The notes under the pieces: generated by a model
What the model was told of the DNA's origin: nothing
What the model saw: the letters and a program-made list of their open reading frames with translations, nothing else
Database searches by the model: none
From: Atopsyche davidsoni
Lineage: Eukaryota; Arthropoda; Insecta; Trichoptera; Hydrobiosidae
Assembly: GCA_022113835.1 (NCBI GenBank)
Contig: JAILWY010000023.1
Coordinates: 7,936,001 to 8,000,000, forward strand
DNA: 64,000 bases
Direction of reading: 5' to 3'
Shown here: piece by piece, positions 12,801-26,600 of the stretch
Position numbering within the stretch: the stretch's first letter is position 1
Layout: each line of letters begins with the position of its first letter
Program-made: the position numbers and the translations under genes

Positions 12801-15800
12801 CGCCTGCAAAGTCAACATAAGCAACACGCCGTACATAAGTAAAAACTATAGTTTATATAAATATTAGCTAATTTTATTTCATCCTTTAAAGGTCTATCTT
12901 ATACCTCGATAGACAGAAAAAAAGTTATTATCAAACTATTAAATTATTTACTTAAATTCTGAGAACAAGTAATACTAATTTATGAACTAACGAATTAATG
13001 AATTTCAAAAAACACTCAAAACTCAAAGCATACTTATAAGATAACACTCGAACAATTTTTTCGGTTTCAGATAATATATTATGATGATATATTTTCAATA
13101 AAATATATTTTTTGCAAACAGTCGCCGCATATTTTTCATTGTTGTCTTAAAACCTCTCGAGACGATAAAGTTGACAGTAATTTTTAAATTTATGTTTCTT
13201 TTTGTTTTCTTATATTTTGAATATATTTCTTCGTATACATAATTCAATTAACACTGAAATTATAATTCTGGTTGAATATACAATAATATAAATAATTTAA
13301 ACAAAAGCTTCTTTCTTCTTCACAACATGAATAACTATGCTATCAAAGGCCTAAATGATCGCTACATAGTTCGCTCTATTTTCCCAGAAAATGCAATTTG
13401 TATTGCAAAATTACATCGTTTGTCTTCTTGATGAGACTTCATACCCTTTTAAAAGAATTTCCTCCATGTGCGACCCAAAAGTAAGCCCTCCTCTTTCTAA
13501 GTAAGTAATATTTATACTGGTACAATGCCACTCGGCCGGCAGGCCACATAAAATGCTCATGTGTGGATAAAATATAATGAAAATAGATTAAACTATTAAA
13601 TAATGCAAGATGGCAAACGAAACACAGAATGCTCAGCTTTGTGAGAAAATACACTTTCACGGTGGAATCCCATTGTGATATTTTTTATTAAAAAATAATA
13701 TTTTTAGTGATTTCCCACATTTTGATTTGGTTTTACGCAACGTTTTACGTAATCACTAAAATTATATGATTTTAATCAAAGAATATTTATAAGTAACCAG
13801 TGATTGCAAATCATTTGATATTTTTCATATCAAATCAAATATGATATTTTATTACTGCATATCGCATCTAAAAAAATTTCAAAAATAATAAAAGAGAATA
13901 AGGCTGGCAACAGGCAACCAATTTGCAATTAGTCAACAGCGACTCTTTATTTTTGCCCATGTAAAGAATGCAATAAAGGGCGCTATTGTTTAGTTACCGT
14001 GCGGTTGTTAGTTGAGTCGCAGTTTTAAGGCGGTTCAGCTATTGATTTTTTTTTCCCTGCATAACACAATAATGTTAATAAATAAATACATGTACGTTAC
14101 CACCTAAGTCACACATTGCACGCCCCACAACCTGCGCGCAGGATCGGGGGATAGCCACACACCATATAATGACCATATCCATTAGAAGTATTGTATATTT
14201 ACCTAATGAAAATAAAGAATATTCAGATTTAATTTAATTTTTACTTTAGTGTATGTGTAGGTATTCAAAGGACATGCAATGCGACTGTTTGTAGCTCGAG
14301 GCTTCGGCATGCGCGTGGTGGGCGGCAAGGTGGGACCGGACGGGAGGCTGTTCGCCTACATCGTATGGACCGTCCCGGGCGGGCCCGCAGAGAAGGGCGG
14401 CCTGCAGCAAGGCGATAAGGTAAACAATTACAAAACGCTGTGGCGGATACCAATGGGCTCTATTCGCCCACGGTAGGATGCCACCGCAATGTACAATAAA
14501 AAAAACCATCGTCCAAAAGAATAATTCTTAGCAATTGTGATGTTATTTCAATCAAGTTTCGATGAATATTTTTACATGTACACGAAACGAATAAGAGTTT
14601 TTTGCAAAACATTTTAAAGACATAAACTATATTTTAAACATTTATACTAAATACAGTTAACAATATAGATTCTCTTATATTCATATTATTCAAACCATTT
14701 GAGACTTCAAACTATTCTTTATTTACTTTGTATACAAAGCCTCATCATGAATTATTAAATTCCAAAAAAAAAACAATCTGCTCGTTTTTATCATAATGTT
14801 TCTCTTCAAAGCGCGAACGATGATTATTTTTTTTAATACCCATGGTGTATTTTGCTTCTCGGGGATCCGTATGCTTTCATATCTCCTACACACGAAAATT
14901 GTTATTATAACGTTCGATCAAAACTCTCCGTCACTCCTGCAGACAGCTATGCCCAAGATATTCCGCGGCGCAACTTTCATGCCATTATTCAAAACGTTTT
15001 CTAGTTACGTGCAATTCCTTGCAAATGCGCTTAAGGCTCATCACCTCGCTCAAGCCATCGGCTTCTCTCAATCTCTCATTTCCTCTTTCCAGCATTATTA
15101 TTATATTCAGTCTGAATTTCAAACTTTTCTACATTGTGAGATAATTTCTTCCGCTAACCTCGTAGAGCAGGGGTGGCCAAACTTTGGCAAAACACAACAC
15201 AAAATTAAAGATCGTAGTTTTCACATTTCAACTTAAGGGTACTCATAGCCTAATAGGGTGCTACGATATTAAGGTATAAATAATATTAAAAAATAACTAA
15301 TTATATTAATTATAGTCACAGCGTTTATTCCAGTTTATAAGGAATAAATACTATTTAAGATTTGATAAAAATAAATGAGAAATATTTGCTAATACATTAA
15401 CAGAGAATAGTTGATAAATGCTGTAATACTGATGAATATTTAAGATAAACAGGATCTTAATATTGTTATTAAATTTCCATTATTAAAATGACTCCGTGTA
15501 TGTGCAAATGGGTGTTTTTACCTGTTATTTTCAATTTATTTAAAATATAACTTGAATTAAATATTATATAATATATAACAGCCAAACAAACGTGTTACGT
15601 ATACTTGATGTAGTAGTTGCTAAATGAGTTTCGCAATCATTGATTAATAGTTGATTACCCGCGATATAGCAGGCAAGAATTTTTCATATGTTAGTCTTAA
15701 TTACGCAGTAAATACCTTATTGAGAAAAAAAGAATATTTCATTTGAATAAATGTTTTAATAGACTGAAAATCGAAATACTCAATCAATAAAATTCATATA

Positions 15801-18800
15801 ATGATTAGTTTCAAATTATACCCGTCTCACGTCAAAAACAATTGTATTCCTATTATGTGCATATTTAAGCTATAAATCTGGTCTCGGAAAATTAGGGAAA
15901 CCCATATATGTTGTTATCTGAATATGTTTGAATCCTTGGGAAGGTTTTTAAATTAGATTTAAAAACCCCTCCGCCCTCGCGCGGCAAACTCACTTTGAGA
16001 CGTCCTCGGCGCCGCGACGCTTGGGAAAAATGAGACGGAAAATCGTATAAGTCCATGATTAAACGGAAGGAAAATGCGATGCTTACACACACATTATTGA
16101 ATCCCAATCGAATCAATTCGATCTCGAAGAATCGCATTATGCCGACGCGTGTCGGGCGCGACTTAAGTTATGTATAAAATATTGTAAACCACATCAAAAA
16201 TATCGCTTTTTTAAATCGTCTCGTACTCCGGTAGTTTGTCAAGTTACCTTCAATTGGCAACTCGACGATTAAAATGTATAAAATTAAATTCAATGTGAGA
16301 TGGTGAAATCATCTGGTGTTTTTAAAAATTAATAGTTTCTAAACTTAATCAATTTGCCTACTGATTTGGTGAAAAAAATTAGAACATTACTTTTCTATAT
16401 TTTAAGCGACGCAAAACACATGTGAAGAAATTGTACGGATCAAACTCACTCCGTAATCGCATTTTTTTGTTCAGAGCAGCTTCTGATCGTGAAGCTTGCA
16501 TATTTATGCTCAGGCAGCTTCTCGGTGCCTTCCCTTGTAATAAAAGTCGTCAAAACGTATTTGTTGTAACAAAGTCTGAAAACACTCGAGAAAATTGATA
16601 CACTGAAAAGTCTATAATATTTGCACTATCCTATTAATAAATATATAATATGCTTTAAGTATTATTTAGCAATGCTTTAAATTGTGTGCGTTTTGCAGCA
16701 ATGTTTGTTTTTAATCTAGCAAAAGCTCAAGTCGAAAATAACAAATTCACTTGAGAGAGCAAACGAAAATTAACAACTTGCTCAGTTCAATTCATTTAAT
16801 TGATGTATAAATTTTATGCTTTTGCACTTTTCTTCTATACTCATTAGTCAAACTACATATTGGTTGATCAAAAACGTATATTTTCATTACAAATGAAAAA
16901 CAACGATACGCTTGATTCATGACCGAATAACATGCCTCTAACATTTCAAAACCAGCTGCCTCCTTGTTCAGACTGAAGACTCGAGTAGTCGATGCTCGAG
17001 CACTCGAGTGCTCGTGTCACTGAATGATATCGACTCTGTTGCAGCTAGAAGTTGACAGCTGAGTTGACGCGCGAGGTGAGAAGTGCTCGGTTGTGATTGG
17101 GTCGGTCGGGGCTCGTGTTGGGCAGGTGCTGGAGTGGGGCGGCGTGCCGCTGACGGACCGCAGCTTCGAGGAGGTGTGCTCCGTGATGGACCGCGCCGGG
17201 GACATGGTGGAGCTGCTGGTGGAGCACGCCGCCGACCTGAGGATGTGCGACCTGCTGGAGGAGCCGCGCCGCGCGGACGTCGCGACGCCCGTCATCGGCC
17301 TCGCCATCGGTAACCACCTCGTCAAGTATCACCCGGGTCCCGAGTGAACTCACTCACGAATTCTCTTACTTGCTACTGTGAAAATAACAAATTAAAAGTA
17401 CAAAGAAATACGATTTGATGCTTTATAAAGAGATATGCACCAGATACTGATAGCAGGTAGATAGAGTGGGACAACATTTTGGGTGTTAAAAAAATTGCCT
17501 CAATGCGCACAATTGTTTGCTCGAGAATATCGTTTACTAGATAAATGTAATATACATTCTTTTTATTCTCAGTGTTATTGGAAGCAAGTGTTTTTGTTTG
17601 TATTTCATTTCATTTCCCGAAATCCAAATTAATTTAACGAATCTCCAGTGAGTACATTCATGAACCAGTATTTTTTTGCTATTTTTTCTGCTCTGCTGTT
17701 GTTGGCAAGAGTAGGTTCTGGGGTTTTCTATTATTATTTTATCAAAGATATAAATTGTGTATATTTAGATTATCTGATGAAATTATTTTTCATGATATGC
17801 TTCAGTTAGTAAAAAGTTCATTGATTGATTCGATTATACGCAAATGATTTTATGTTGTTAGTGTCATTAAATTGATTTTCTCTTTTCTGTGTTACAGATA
17901 ACGATGGTGATAAGACTCCATCGTCCCCAACCCGTCGAAAATTGCCTAAAACTCCGGTATAAATAATATTATTTAATTTTTTATTTCTTAATCATTTTAT
18001 TACTTTCACACCTTTTTTTAACACTGCATTTACCATTTCAAGTTATAAGCCCCCTACTTATCTACTCCCTGACCCACATTTTATTATTTTATTTTCTAAT
18101 TCTTTATTTCTTATCATGCATTTTACTGATACTTCTGAGATTGAGATACTACATATATTTTTGAACTGTTATGATTTATTTAAATCGTTCATTGTTTTAC
18201 TAAGTTCCTAAAATAATATTCCATCGATAATTTTAAGGATGCCATATAAATACATATTTATTTAATGTTTTGTACACAAAACAAATAGTAATTTGCAATC
18301 ATGCATCTGCCAAATTGTACAAAACTATATAAATCATACATTTATTGTAATACTAATTTATAAAGTATCTATAAGGTTTTTTTTAATTTGTCTACAAGGT
18401 TAACTTTTTTCCCAACTATTTTTCAAACCAAAAATGTTTACATTATAACATTGACGAAGATATGTGATAAAAAGTAAATCGTCTATTTGTAATAACCGTT
18501 GCTATCTTATATGTATATCAATTGTATTAATTTCGTAAACTTAGAAATTATAACTCTCCGACTTCTAGGGTAAATAATATGACTCTGTGTGAGAATGATT
18601 ATAGAGTATACTAAACATATGTAACGCAGTACGTAGTATTTTTATATACTGATAGAAGTTATTTATAATTAATACTAAAATATCACAGGTAGGTAGTTGT
18701 TACTATAATCAAGCATTAGTTGTGTACAGATGAGCATAAAATAAGCATTGATGCCATGGCGAGTGATGATTGTATTGTAAAAAGTAAATTACTAGTTTAA

Positions 18801-20558
18801 TATTCCTATTATTTTACCTTCATTAGCATATGTTAAACTTTTGTTAATTACAAATTTATTTGTGTTGAATAACTAATTTGCCTAATTTTATTACAATAAG
18901 AATAGTATATATATTTTTTTGTTATTATTAAATGCTTTAAGAATATATACGCAAAGTATTCAGTAAATTTAATCTAACCATATGTTACAATATCGCCCTA
19001 ACTAAAGTATTGAAATTTATGCTTATTGCATTCATATGTAAATTAAATTAACTTGTGTATATTTGATGATATATTTACAATATTTGAATAGATTAATACT
19101 TATTTTAAAAACTAATAACTATTTATAAATGGATGTAGGTTATAAACTCCAAACATATTATACATACTGAAAATTTTCAATTTATTGGGATGATTGAACC
19201 GATGATTTCACATCACTAAATTAATATTCAGAATCACTTATGTTCACATCAGAAAGGATTAAAATAAAATGGCTGCTACAATGGACATACATTTCTTTAT
19301 TAATTGTAAAGAAACCTTAATAAGCCCCAGCTCCACAGTTAGCTACTTGGATTCTTCTTCTTCTAAAAATTCTCATGCCTTGTATTGAAGTGGTTTTCGA
19401 AAATTTGTATCCCAAGGATATTATATACATATATGATAAATGATTTTCTATCGCTCTAAAGACAGAAGTGGTGTAAACTCTCATTAACCTTTGATATATA
19501 TTAGTGAAGTTTAATTTCATTATTCTCTAAATTATTTTTATTTTTTATAATGTCCCAATCCAATAAATTGAGAACTGGCTGTAAGTAGAATATTGAAAAT
19601 ATTTCAAATAAATCAATATTTATTTGTTCAAGTGAATAAGCTAGAATACAGATGTGCTTGCAATCCATTTGTATTGTTTCTCTTTAAAAATTACAGAATG
19701 TTAGTTCCTTGGGCCTTCATAAAGCCTAATGTTAATTGCGAAGTAAATAATTTCCTTGTCTAGTACATTCATACCCATTGTGAATGACAATATAGGTAAA
19801 ACTAACTATTAACTATTGAAAAACTAGGAACTAAGTAGTATTATAAAATACTAAAAAATACTATTTTTCTGTGAAGTATTCGGTGATTACCTTTTTTTAT
19901 ATTTTATCCACATAGATTCAAAATCGTTGCCTTTAAATTTATTTTCTAGCTTTTGTAATAAAATAGCTATCTATATCAATCACACTTTTAGTGATTTGCT
20001 ACTTTCATCTTAAATAAAGATTTTTTATTTTCATAAAAGACAGTATTTTTTACAATTGATGCTCTGTTACTTTTATTTTTAAATAAATTGTGAAGTAAAA
20101 ATCGTCCAATCGGTAAATTTTACTAATAAAGAAGAAATGCTTATTATTTTGAGATCTATAATCTTTATATTAAAAGAATATAGTGCACATGCCGTACTAC
20201 TATTCTTGTGAAATACCTATTGATTGTTTAGAAGTATAAATGCGTTTGTAAAAGAGAGAAATTTTAAATGGTGTACATAAAATTTAAGTTTAGGCCACTG
20301 GACTTCCACTCTGTGTTAAATTGTACTATATGTTTAGTTAGGAATACATCTATTGTAAAATGATAATGTAAAAAATGTTATTCATATTCACATAAGCCTA
20401 AATAGTAGCACAGAAAGTGGAATCAATAAAATTATGAGTAATTAGTGGTGCAAGAATAAAATTTTATTATAACTATATTTTTATCCTTGGTGTTGACATA
20501 ATCTTTATTTCTTCAATACATACGCTCTTTATCATATGATATATTTATATACAGTATA

Positions 20559-20611
<53 letters not shown>

Positions 20612-23600
20612 TGAAAATTGTACTAATGGATGTGTGAACTTAAGTTAACGTATTTTAAGGTACCTACTCTTAACATCTTTTCCTTCAGTGTGCACTTGCT
20701 TCCATTAAAAAATGCAGCATTTATGTATGTACTTCTTCAGTTAATATTTTTTATTTTCTAAATATATGCAAAAATGGTACTATAACTCGTTAACCATTAT
20801 TACTTCTGAAATACACGAGATCATTTATTACACGTAGTACTTTGTTATTAAATATCTTGAATGAATAAGAATAACGACTACTAAAATTATTCAGTGTTAT
20901 CCGTACTTGCATTAGTCTTTGTAACAATTTAATATAAGACTTTTCTACTATGGAGTTTTAATGTGTAATTGAACTATTTTGAATTATGAGATAATATAAC
21001 AAATAGCATAATGAGCTATGTTGGTAATTTGATTTACCTTCGTACAAAAAATAGACAATGAATGTGCTCTCTCCCCTAACGTTTATTTTTCATAAAACTC
21101 ATCAACAACTTATAATCATACTATCTATGCCATAACCAACTTCATTTTCCTACTTTTATCTTATCGGAAGCTAACTATAGCAAGCACAATATTCTAAATT
21201 TCTTAAAATATATTAAACGGTGTCTACATGTTTTGAAGAATTTCTTGTTCTTATCTCAATATTTAGTATTTATATATACTATCCTAATTTAATAAATAAA
21301 AAAAGAATATTTATTAGATGAAGTTATTTTCATATAAGCATAATAAGAGCAGGAAAGGATTATTTAATATCTTTGATCTGGTGTCAGTTGGGACAAGTCG
21401 AAACTTGTCCCTATCCACTACAAAATATCAGAAAGTAATTTTTCATTTTATGTTTTATTATCTCATAAAGATAGCCAAATGTAATTAATGTGGAATCCTC
21501 TATACTTACAGTTATATTGAATAAAGAAATTAAAAAAGATGTTGCCAATTTTACTTCCAGTATTTATATCAAAAGTAGGATTTTTTACTAAATGTTATTA
21601 TCATACATATATAATATATTTCAAAGTTATAGGTTTTGTTTGGAAAAAAATTGTTTTATTTTCCAAGTTAAGATCTTCATATAACCTTGCTCTATTAGTT
21701 ATAAAGTAAAATTATACAAGTGCACTTGAAGAAGAAAAATTATCCCTGCCAGAAGAAGTTTAATCTGTGGACAGAATTGGTGAGAGAATTTAAAGATATT
21801 AAAATAAAGCACGATGCATTGGTTACGTAATTTAAAAAATAAATTAGTGTAAAAAAGAAGATATGATCACTTGCCCTGCATTGTCCCAACTGGCACGACG
21901 TTCGGAGATGTTTTAATATATTTTGTTTACTTTTTATTTGGTCAAATGTGCAGTGGATATATTTTATACAAATTTTTTTCCATACATATATTTTAAATCA
22001 GTAATAATGATATTTCATATTGACTTTCTTCTTTTTTAAATATTTCATGGCTGTAATTGCACTGGTATATGAATATATGTTTGATCCCAAATCAACAGAG
22101 TATAATTCAAAAATATGACTGTGTAATATAAAGTTGTTTATTAAATGATTTTTTGTAATTTAATATATTAACTGCACATGTGCTTCATGCTGACCGTTTC
22201 TCTGCTCTTGTGCTTGCAGTAGCCAGTCTCCTGACAATCTGGTCTGCTCTTAGTAACTACATGGCACGTTGCACGTTTTAGACTACCTCCTGATTTGGAC
22301 AATCAGAATACTTACATCCGATAACAATATCTACAATTGCTGAAATAGAGCTCAGCTAATGAATACTTACCAATGAAAAGAATGACAAGATTGAGCATGA
22401 TCTATACCTATAAGGTTTATAAAAAATATCCTTTCAAATACTTTATTAGTTCAAATAATTTGTCGTCATATTTTTACAAAATATGTTAAAAGATTATTAA
22501 AGCTTTCTTAATTAAAATGTATATACCCATATATAAAATAATTTAAATTCTTCTTGTAATTTAAATCAAAATATATTATACTTACTTTAGTTATAAGTAC
22601 AACAAAATAGGTGTAGGTCATAGATGAGGTAGCATCATATCTGATAAACAATTATTATTAACTTTTACCTTTCAACAAATATATATACATTAGGTATGCT
22701 TTGTAGGGATTCACTTCCTGGATTCAAAAAAGTGTATAAATTAAATTAAAAACAAAAACATTTTCAATACCTAGGTTGAAATTTTATCCTACATGTTTTG
22801 AATTTCTCTAAATCTTGATTACGTGCAAACATACATAATTTTTATACTTTATTATTAACTGTCTCTTTTCTTCTATGAACTTTTATACTTACTTCTCAGT
22901 AGCTTCTTCTTCGCTGAAAATTATGGTTAGATCTTTTGTACAAATATTCAGATACTCGATAAATCAATACATATTTACATTATATATGAACAATCAAAGT
23001 ATTTACACAATCTAGAATGCTTTTTAATCATATAATGGATCCTTAGGAACCTCATGAGATGATTTAAAGCTGCTTTTGTAAAAAAGTAAGGACACTAGCT
23101 ATTCCTTAGGATTATTTGTTTCATTTCAATAACCAATTTATTGTAATCCTATAAAAATGGCATTTTTGAGTATAATAATGGCTTATAAATCCAACACACA
23201 GTATTTTAAACTGCAGAAATGCTTAATGAAATTTTTATTTTATAGAAAATACGTAAGGTATTATTAATGTAGGTTAAATTGTGTGTAGGAACTACCAGCA
23301 TATAAATTGCATACTACCAAATTAAGTTGTGTTACATCCTCAAGTAACTATAAAAATGTGTGTTTTCAGTACTATTTTTCGTATAATCAGCAAAACTATT
23401 TTTGATTTTAAATTTATATTTATATATATACGAGAGTTCAAGGTTAAATAATAGTACCTACACAATGTTGATCTGTCTTCATAAAACTTCAGTACATATC
23501 TAACAAATAGTAAAAGTTATTTTTTATGTCTTATAGATTTAATACTTATAATAATATATTTATTACTTAATTATCATTAGAAATTTATAATATATGGATA

Positions 23601-26600
23601 TTGAATTATATTGTTTTTGCTTGATGCTGAAAATTTTATGTGATTAAAATTAACATTATATGTCTAAATGCCAGCATGTTATATTTCATTCAATTATTAG
23701 TGAGAATAGATTTAACTTTTTTAATCAAGTGAATATTATATACATGTGTGGGTTTTTTTTTTGCATAGATAATAAATAATGTAAATGTACCTCTAAACTG
23801 ACTACCTCTCATGCCAAATGTATGTGAAACCATCACCAAATCGATAGGCAGAAGGTATATGCCTAGAAACCACCTAAGAAATAAATCATATAAAGATGTT
23901 GATAGCTGTCAATGAAAACCATATTATTGTAAATAACAAAAATAAATCACATATTGGAATTTCCTTACTTCAATTCTAATTTGTATTTTGTGATAATAAC
24001 AGGAGCAGATTGCTCGTGCAAAGTTGGTCACTGGTCGAGCTCAGCTACAGGTGTGGTACCACGGGGAGCGGCGGGAACTTGTAGTAGCCCTCATGGCAGC
24101 TGATGAGCTTGCTGCGCGAGATGATTCTATTGGCTACGGGACATTGCCTGAAGCTTATGCACAGCTACGACTTCTGCCAGTCCAGTTAGTTTAAAAGATA
24201 TTAAATATTTTTAATTTTTAGATCTTAAAATTAGATTTTTAGAGAACATTTGTATGATATTTCTTTGCAGAGATGACAGTGGTGTAATGCAGACTGCTGT
24301 TGCTCCAGCCTCTCAAGGTCCTATCTGGAATGCAACCTTGACGTTCCCAGGGGTTTCTGGAGCAGAACTCGCCGGCAGAAGCCTACAAGTCACATTGTGG
24401 GATCTCTGTCCGCAATCTGATCCAGTTTTCTTGGGAGAATGCACAGTATGTCTTACAAATTATAAATGCATCTTTTATAACTGCATTTCATTTTCTCTAA
24501 TGGTCATAAATATTACAATTTTGTAATTTTTAAGGTGGACCTTGAAAAGGCATTTCTGGATGATCGCGCAGTTTGGTATCGCCTTGAAGATCCTCGAGGT
24601 CTTAGGTGCGGTGCTGGAAGTGGTCGCTCTCCGGGAATCTCACCACGTGGATCACTGACGGGTCCCTTACCTCCTTTGCGTCGGGGAGACTTTGCCGGTC
24701 AACGTTCCGTATCAGGTTTTTACTTGTCAACTGTCTAAATATAAAAATCCAATATTTTTACAGATCTCCAAAATATTAACTCCGTATTTTAATTTTATAG
24801 ATGATGTGGATTCTATTGGAGAATGTACATCTTTATTACACCCTGATCACGCTTATGTAGCTGGCTCACGAAGAGGATCTTCTCAATCGGAAACATTGGA
24901 AGTCGAAGTTTACCAACTCGGTAAAGACTTCTCAAGATCTCTTCCTGGTTCAAGAAGATCATCTTTCCAGCAGCAACAGGAAAAAGGTTTAAGTTTTTCT
25001 TCGATATATCAAGATAAATATTCTCATCTTAAAAAAATTATCAAGTATCTTACTGGTTCGATATTATTAGAAAACTAGAAATGTAGCCCGTCATAAAATG
25101 ACGTATTCGATGAACGATGCAATAGTGTTTGAACATATGTTTGGCTGACAATTAGATGAATATTTTGTATACATATTTTTTTAATAACCGGATATTAATT
25201 TTGAAAGCAAAGCCATTCTAGGAAATATCACATTTCGTGTCACAAACATCGAATCACTTTCACTGCACTGTTCTTTATTAGATGCAGTCTTTATCCCGTT
25301 CAATTGTGCTATTCTTTTTTAATTACGTTTGCTGTGCTTAGACGGTGTTATTATTTTAGGAGGCATTTTAAGTTATTAATGATGTGATTAATAATTTCTA
25401 ACGCAACTAAAAAATAAAATTGGTACTTGTGTCAAGCTGACATAAACTGGAAATTTCTTAGAAGCATCATATTTTGTTTTTTTGTCAAAATTCTAAATTT
25501 GAAATTCTCGCTGTGAACAACAGAATCACATAATTCGTGCATAAAGCATATTTGATAGTTTTATTCAATTAGTTTATGAATGAAAATATTATCCTATCGT
25601 CTTGAAATTCGGCACATAGCTGCGGAAAAATTTACTAAACTTACATGCAAAAAATCAGCGTTGTATCTTTTAAGATATTCTATAGAAAACCAAAAAAAAA
25701 GAAAAATACACACACACACACAATGGCTATTATTATAGTAGATTAAGCTAATCAATTTTTTGCCAGAAGCTACTGGAAGTGGAGAGTTAGATATTCCGGC
25801 TCCAGTGTATCGACCAGAGAGACGGCGCTCTTCTGTAGCCAGACCTCGAGATCCTGATGAGATTCTACGAAATCTAAAACAAGTTCGAGGAGAACTTGGA
25901 AGAACAATGAGTCTCTCAGGAAAGCAATCGAGAAGTTAGTATTTTTACTTGAAATCAAAAATTATTTTTTTAATTATTTTATTTTATTTAGCTGTGTCCC
26001 CAGGTTATGTGGTAAACTTAGATTTAATATTGATCCTTATTCCTAACAAACCATCCATACCTTTTCCTTTTAAGAGATTCCTCAAATAATGTGGACAGGA
26101 CAAGCACATTTTTATTCTTCTGCACTCCCTTTTACATAGGAAGAAAGGAACCATTTAGGTAAAACATAGTTAATTTTATTAAAAAAATTATAATATTTAT
26201 AATCAATACAGGTAAAAGCCAGAGAGTTCTTAATTAATGTTCCGTTTCCTAAATGCAATGTGCTTCCTATGTAAAAGAATATGATATTATGTATTTACTA
26301 ATTATCTTTATAAATATGTATATATTTTTTTCTTATAAAGGAAATTTCTATATGTAAAGGGTTTATTACAAATTGATGTATTAAAACACTCATACTTATT
26401 CTAAATATTTTTTCCACCTTTTATTTTATCACTTTCATTCAATTGGTATCAGAAATTATAAGATTCCAAAAAAATATATGAATCAAGAATAAATTAAGCT
26501 ATACATATTAATAATAAAAGTTTGCTTTCCCAAATGATAATATTAAATAATTTAATAAACAGTAAAAAATTTATCTACATGAGAGAATGTAATCTCATAT

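Larger units (their letters stand above)
5576..14294. other. Large Rim intron (8.7 kb) upstream of the PDZ exons
   Basis: AT-rich intron without a supported exon. It contains the CRE-bearing inverted repeat at 6101-6194, a dispersed repeat near 6565-6715, palindromes at 7967-8029 and 9473-9607, GC-rich patches at 8580-8760 and 9120-9300, a CRE site near 11410, and an inverted copy of the dispersed repeat at 14050-14195. Long introns at this place can hold alternative promoters for shorter RIM isoforms, but no transcription start can be shown from sequence alone. Confidence 0.7.
14420..17125. other. Rim intron within the PDZ domain
   Basis: A 2.7-kb AT-rich intron splitting the PDZ coding sequence. 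It holds a hAT-like terminal sequence at 15168-15188, a GC-rich patch at about 15960-16020 and a CTCGAG-rich palindrome at 16980-17014. No further exon is supported. Confidence 0.7.
17957..24002. other. AT-rich Rim intron (6 kb) before C2A
   Basis: Extremely AT-rich with no ORF of note. It contains a (TA)n run at about 20558-20600 and a transposon-like inverted-repeat pair at 21382-21895. Otherwise I see nothing that can be supported. Confidence 0.75.

Noticed and set aside
13916..13937. Repeat shared with 40835-40865 (reverse)
   Set aside because: Only about 21 nt with two mismatches; could be chance in AT-rich DNA.
14796..15236. 146-codon ORF in the PDZ intron
   Set aside because: Hydrophobic low-complexity translation with no domain, ending in a transposon-like terminus. 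No splice signals fit Rim.
22215..22290. Possible alternative Rim exon after CTTGTGCTTGCAG
   Set aside because: A good-looking acceptor, but the following frame is short, has no matching donor in phase and no RIM similarity.
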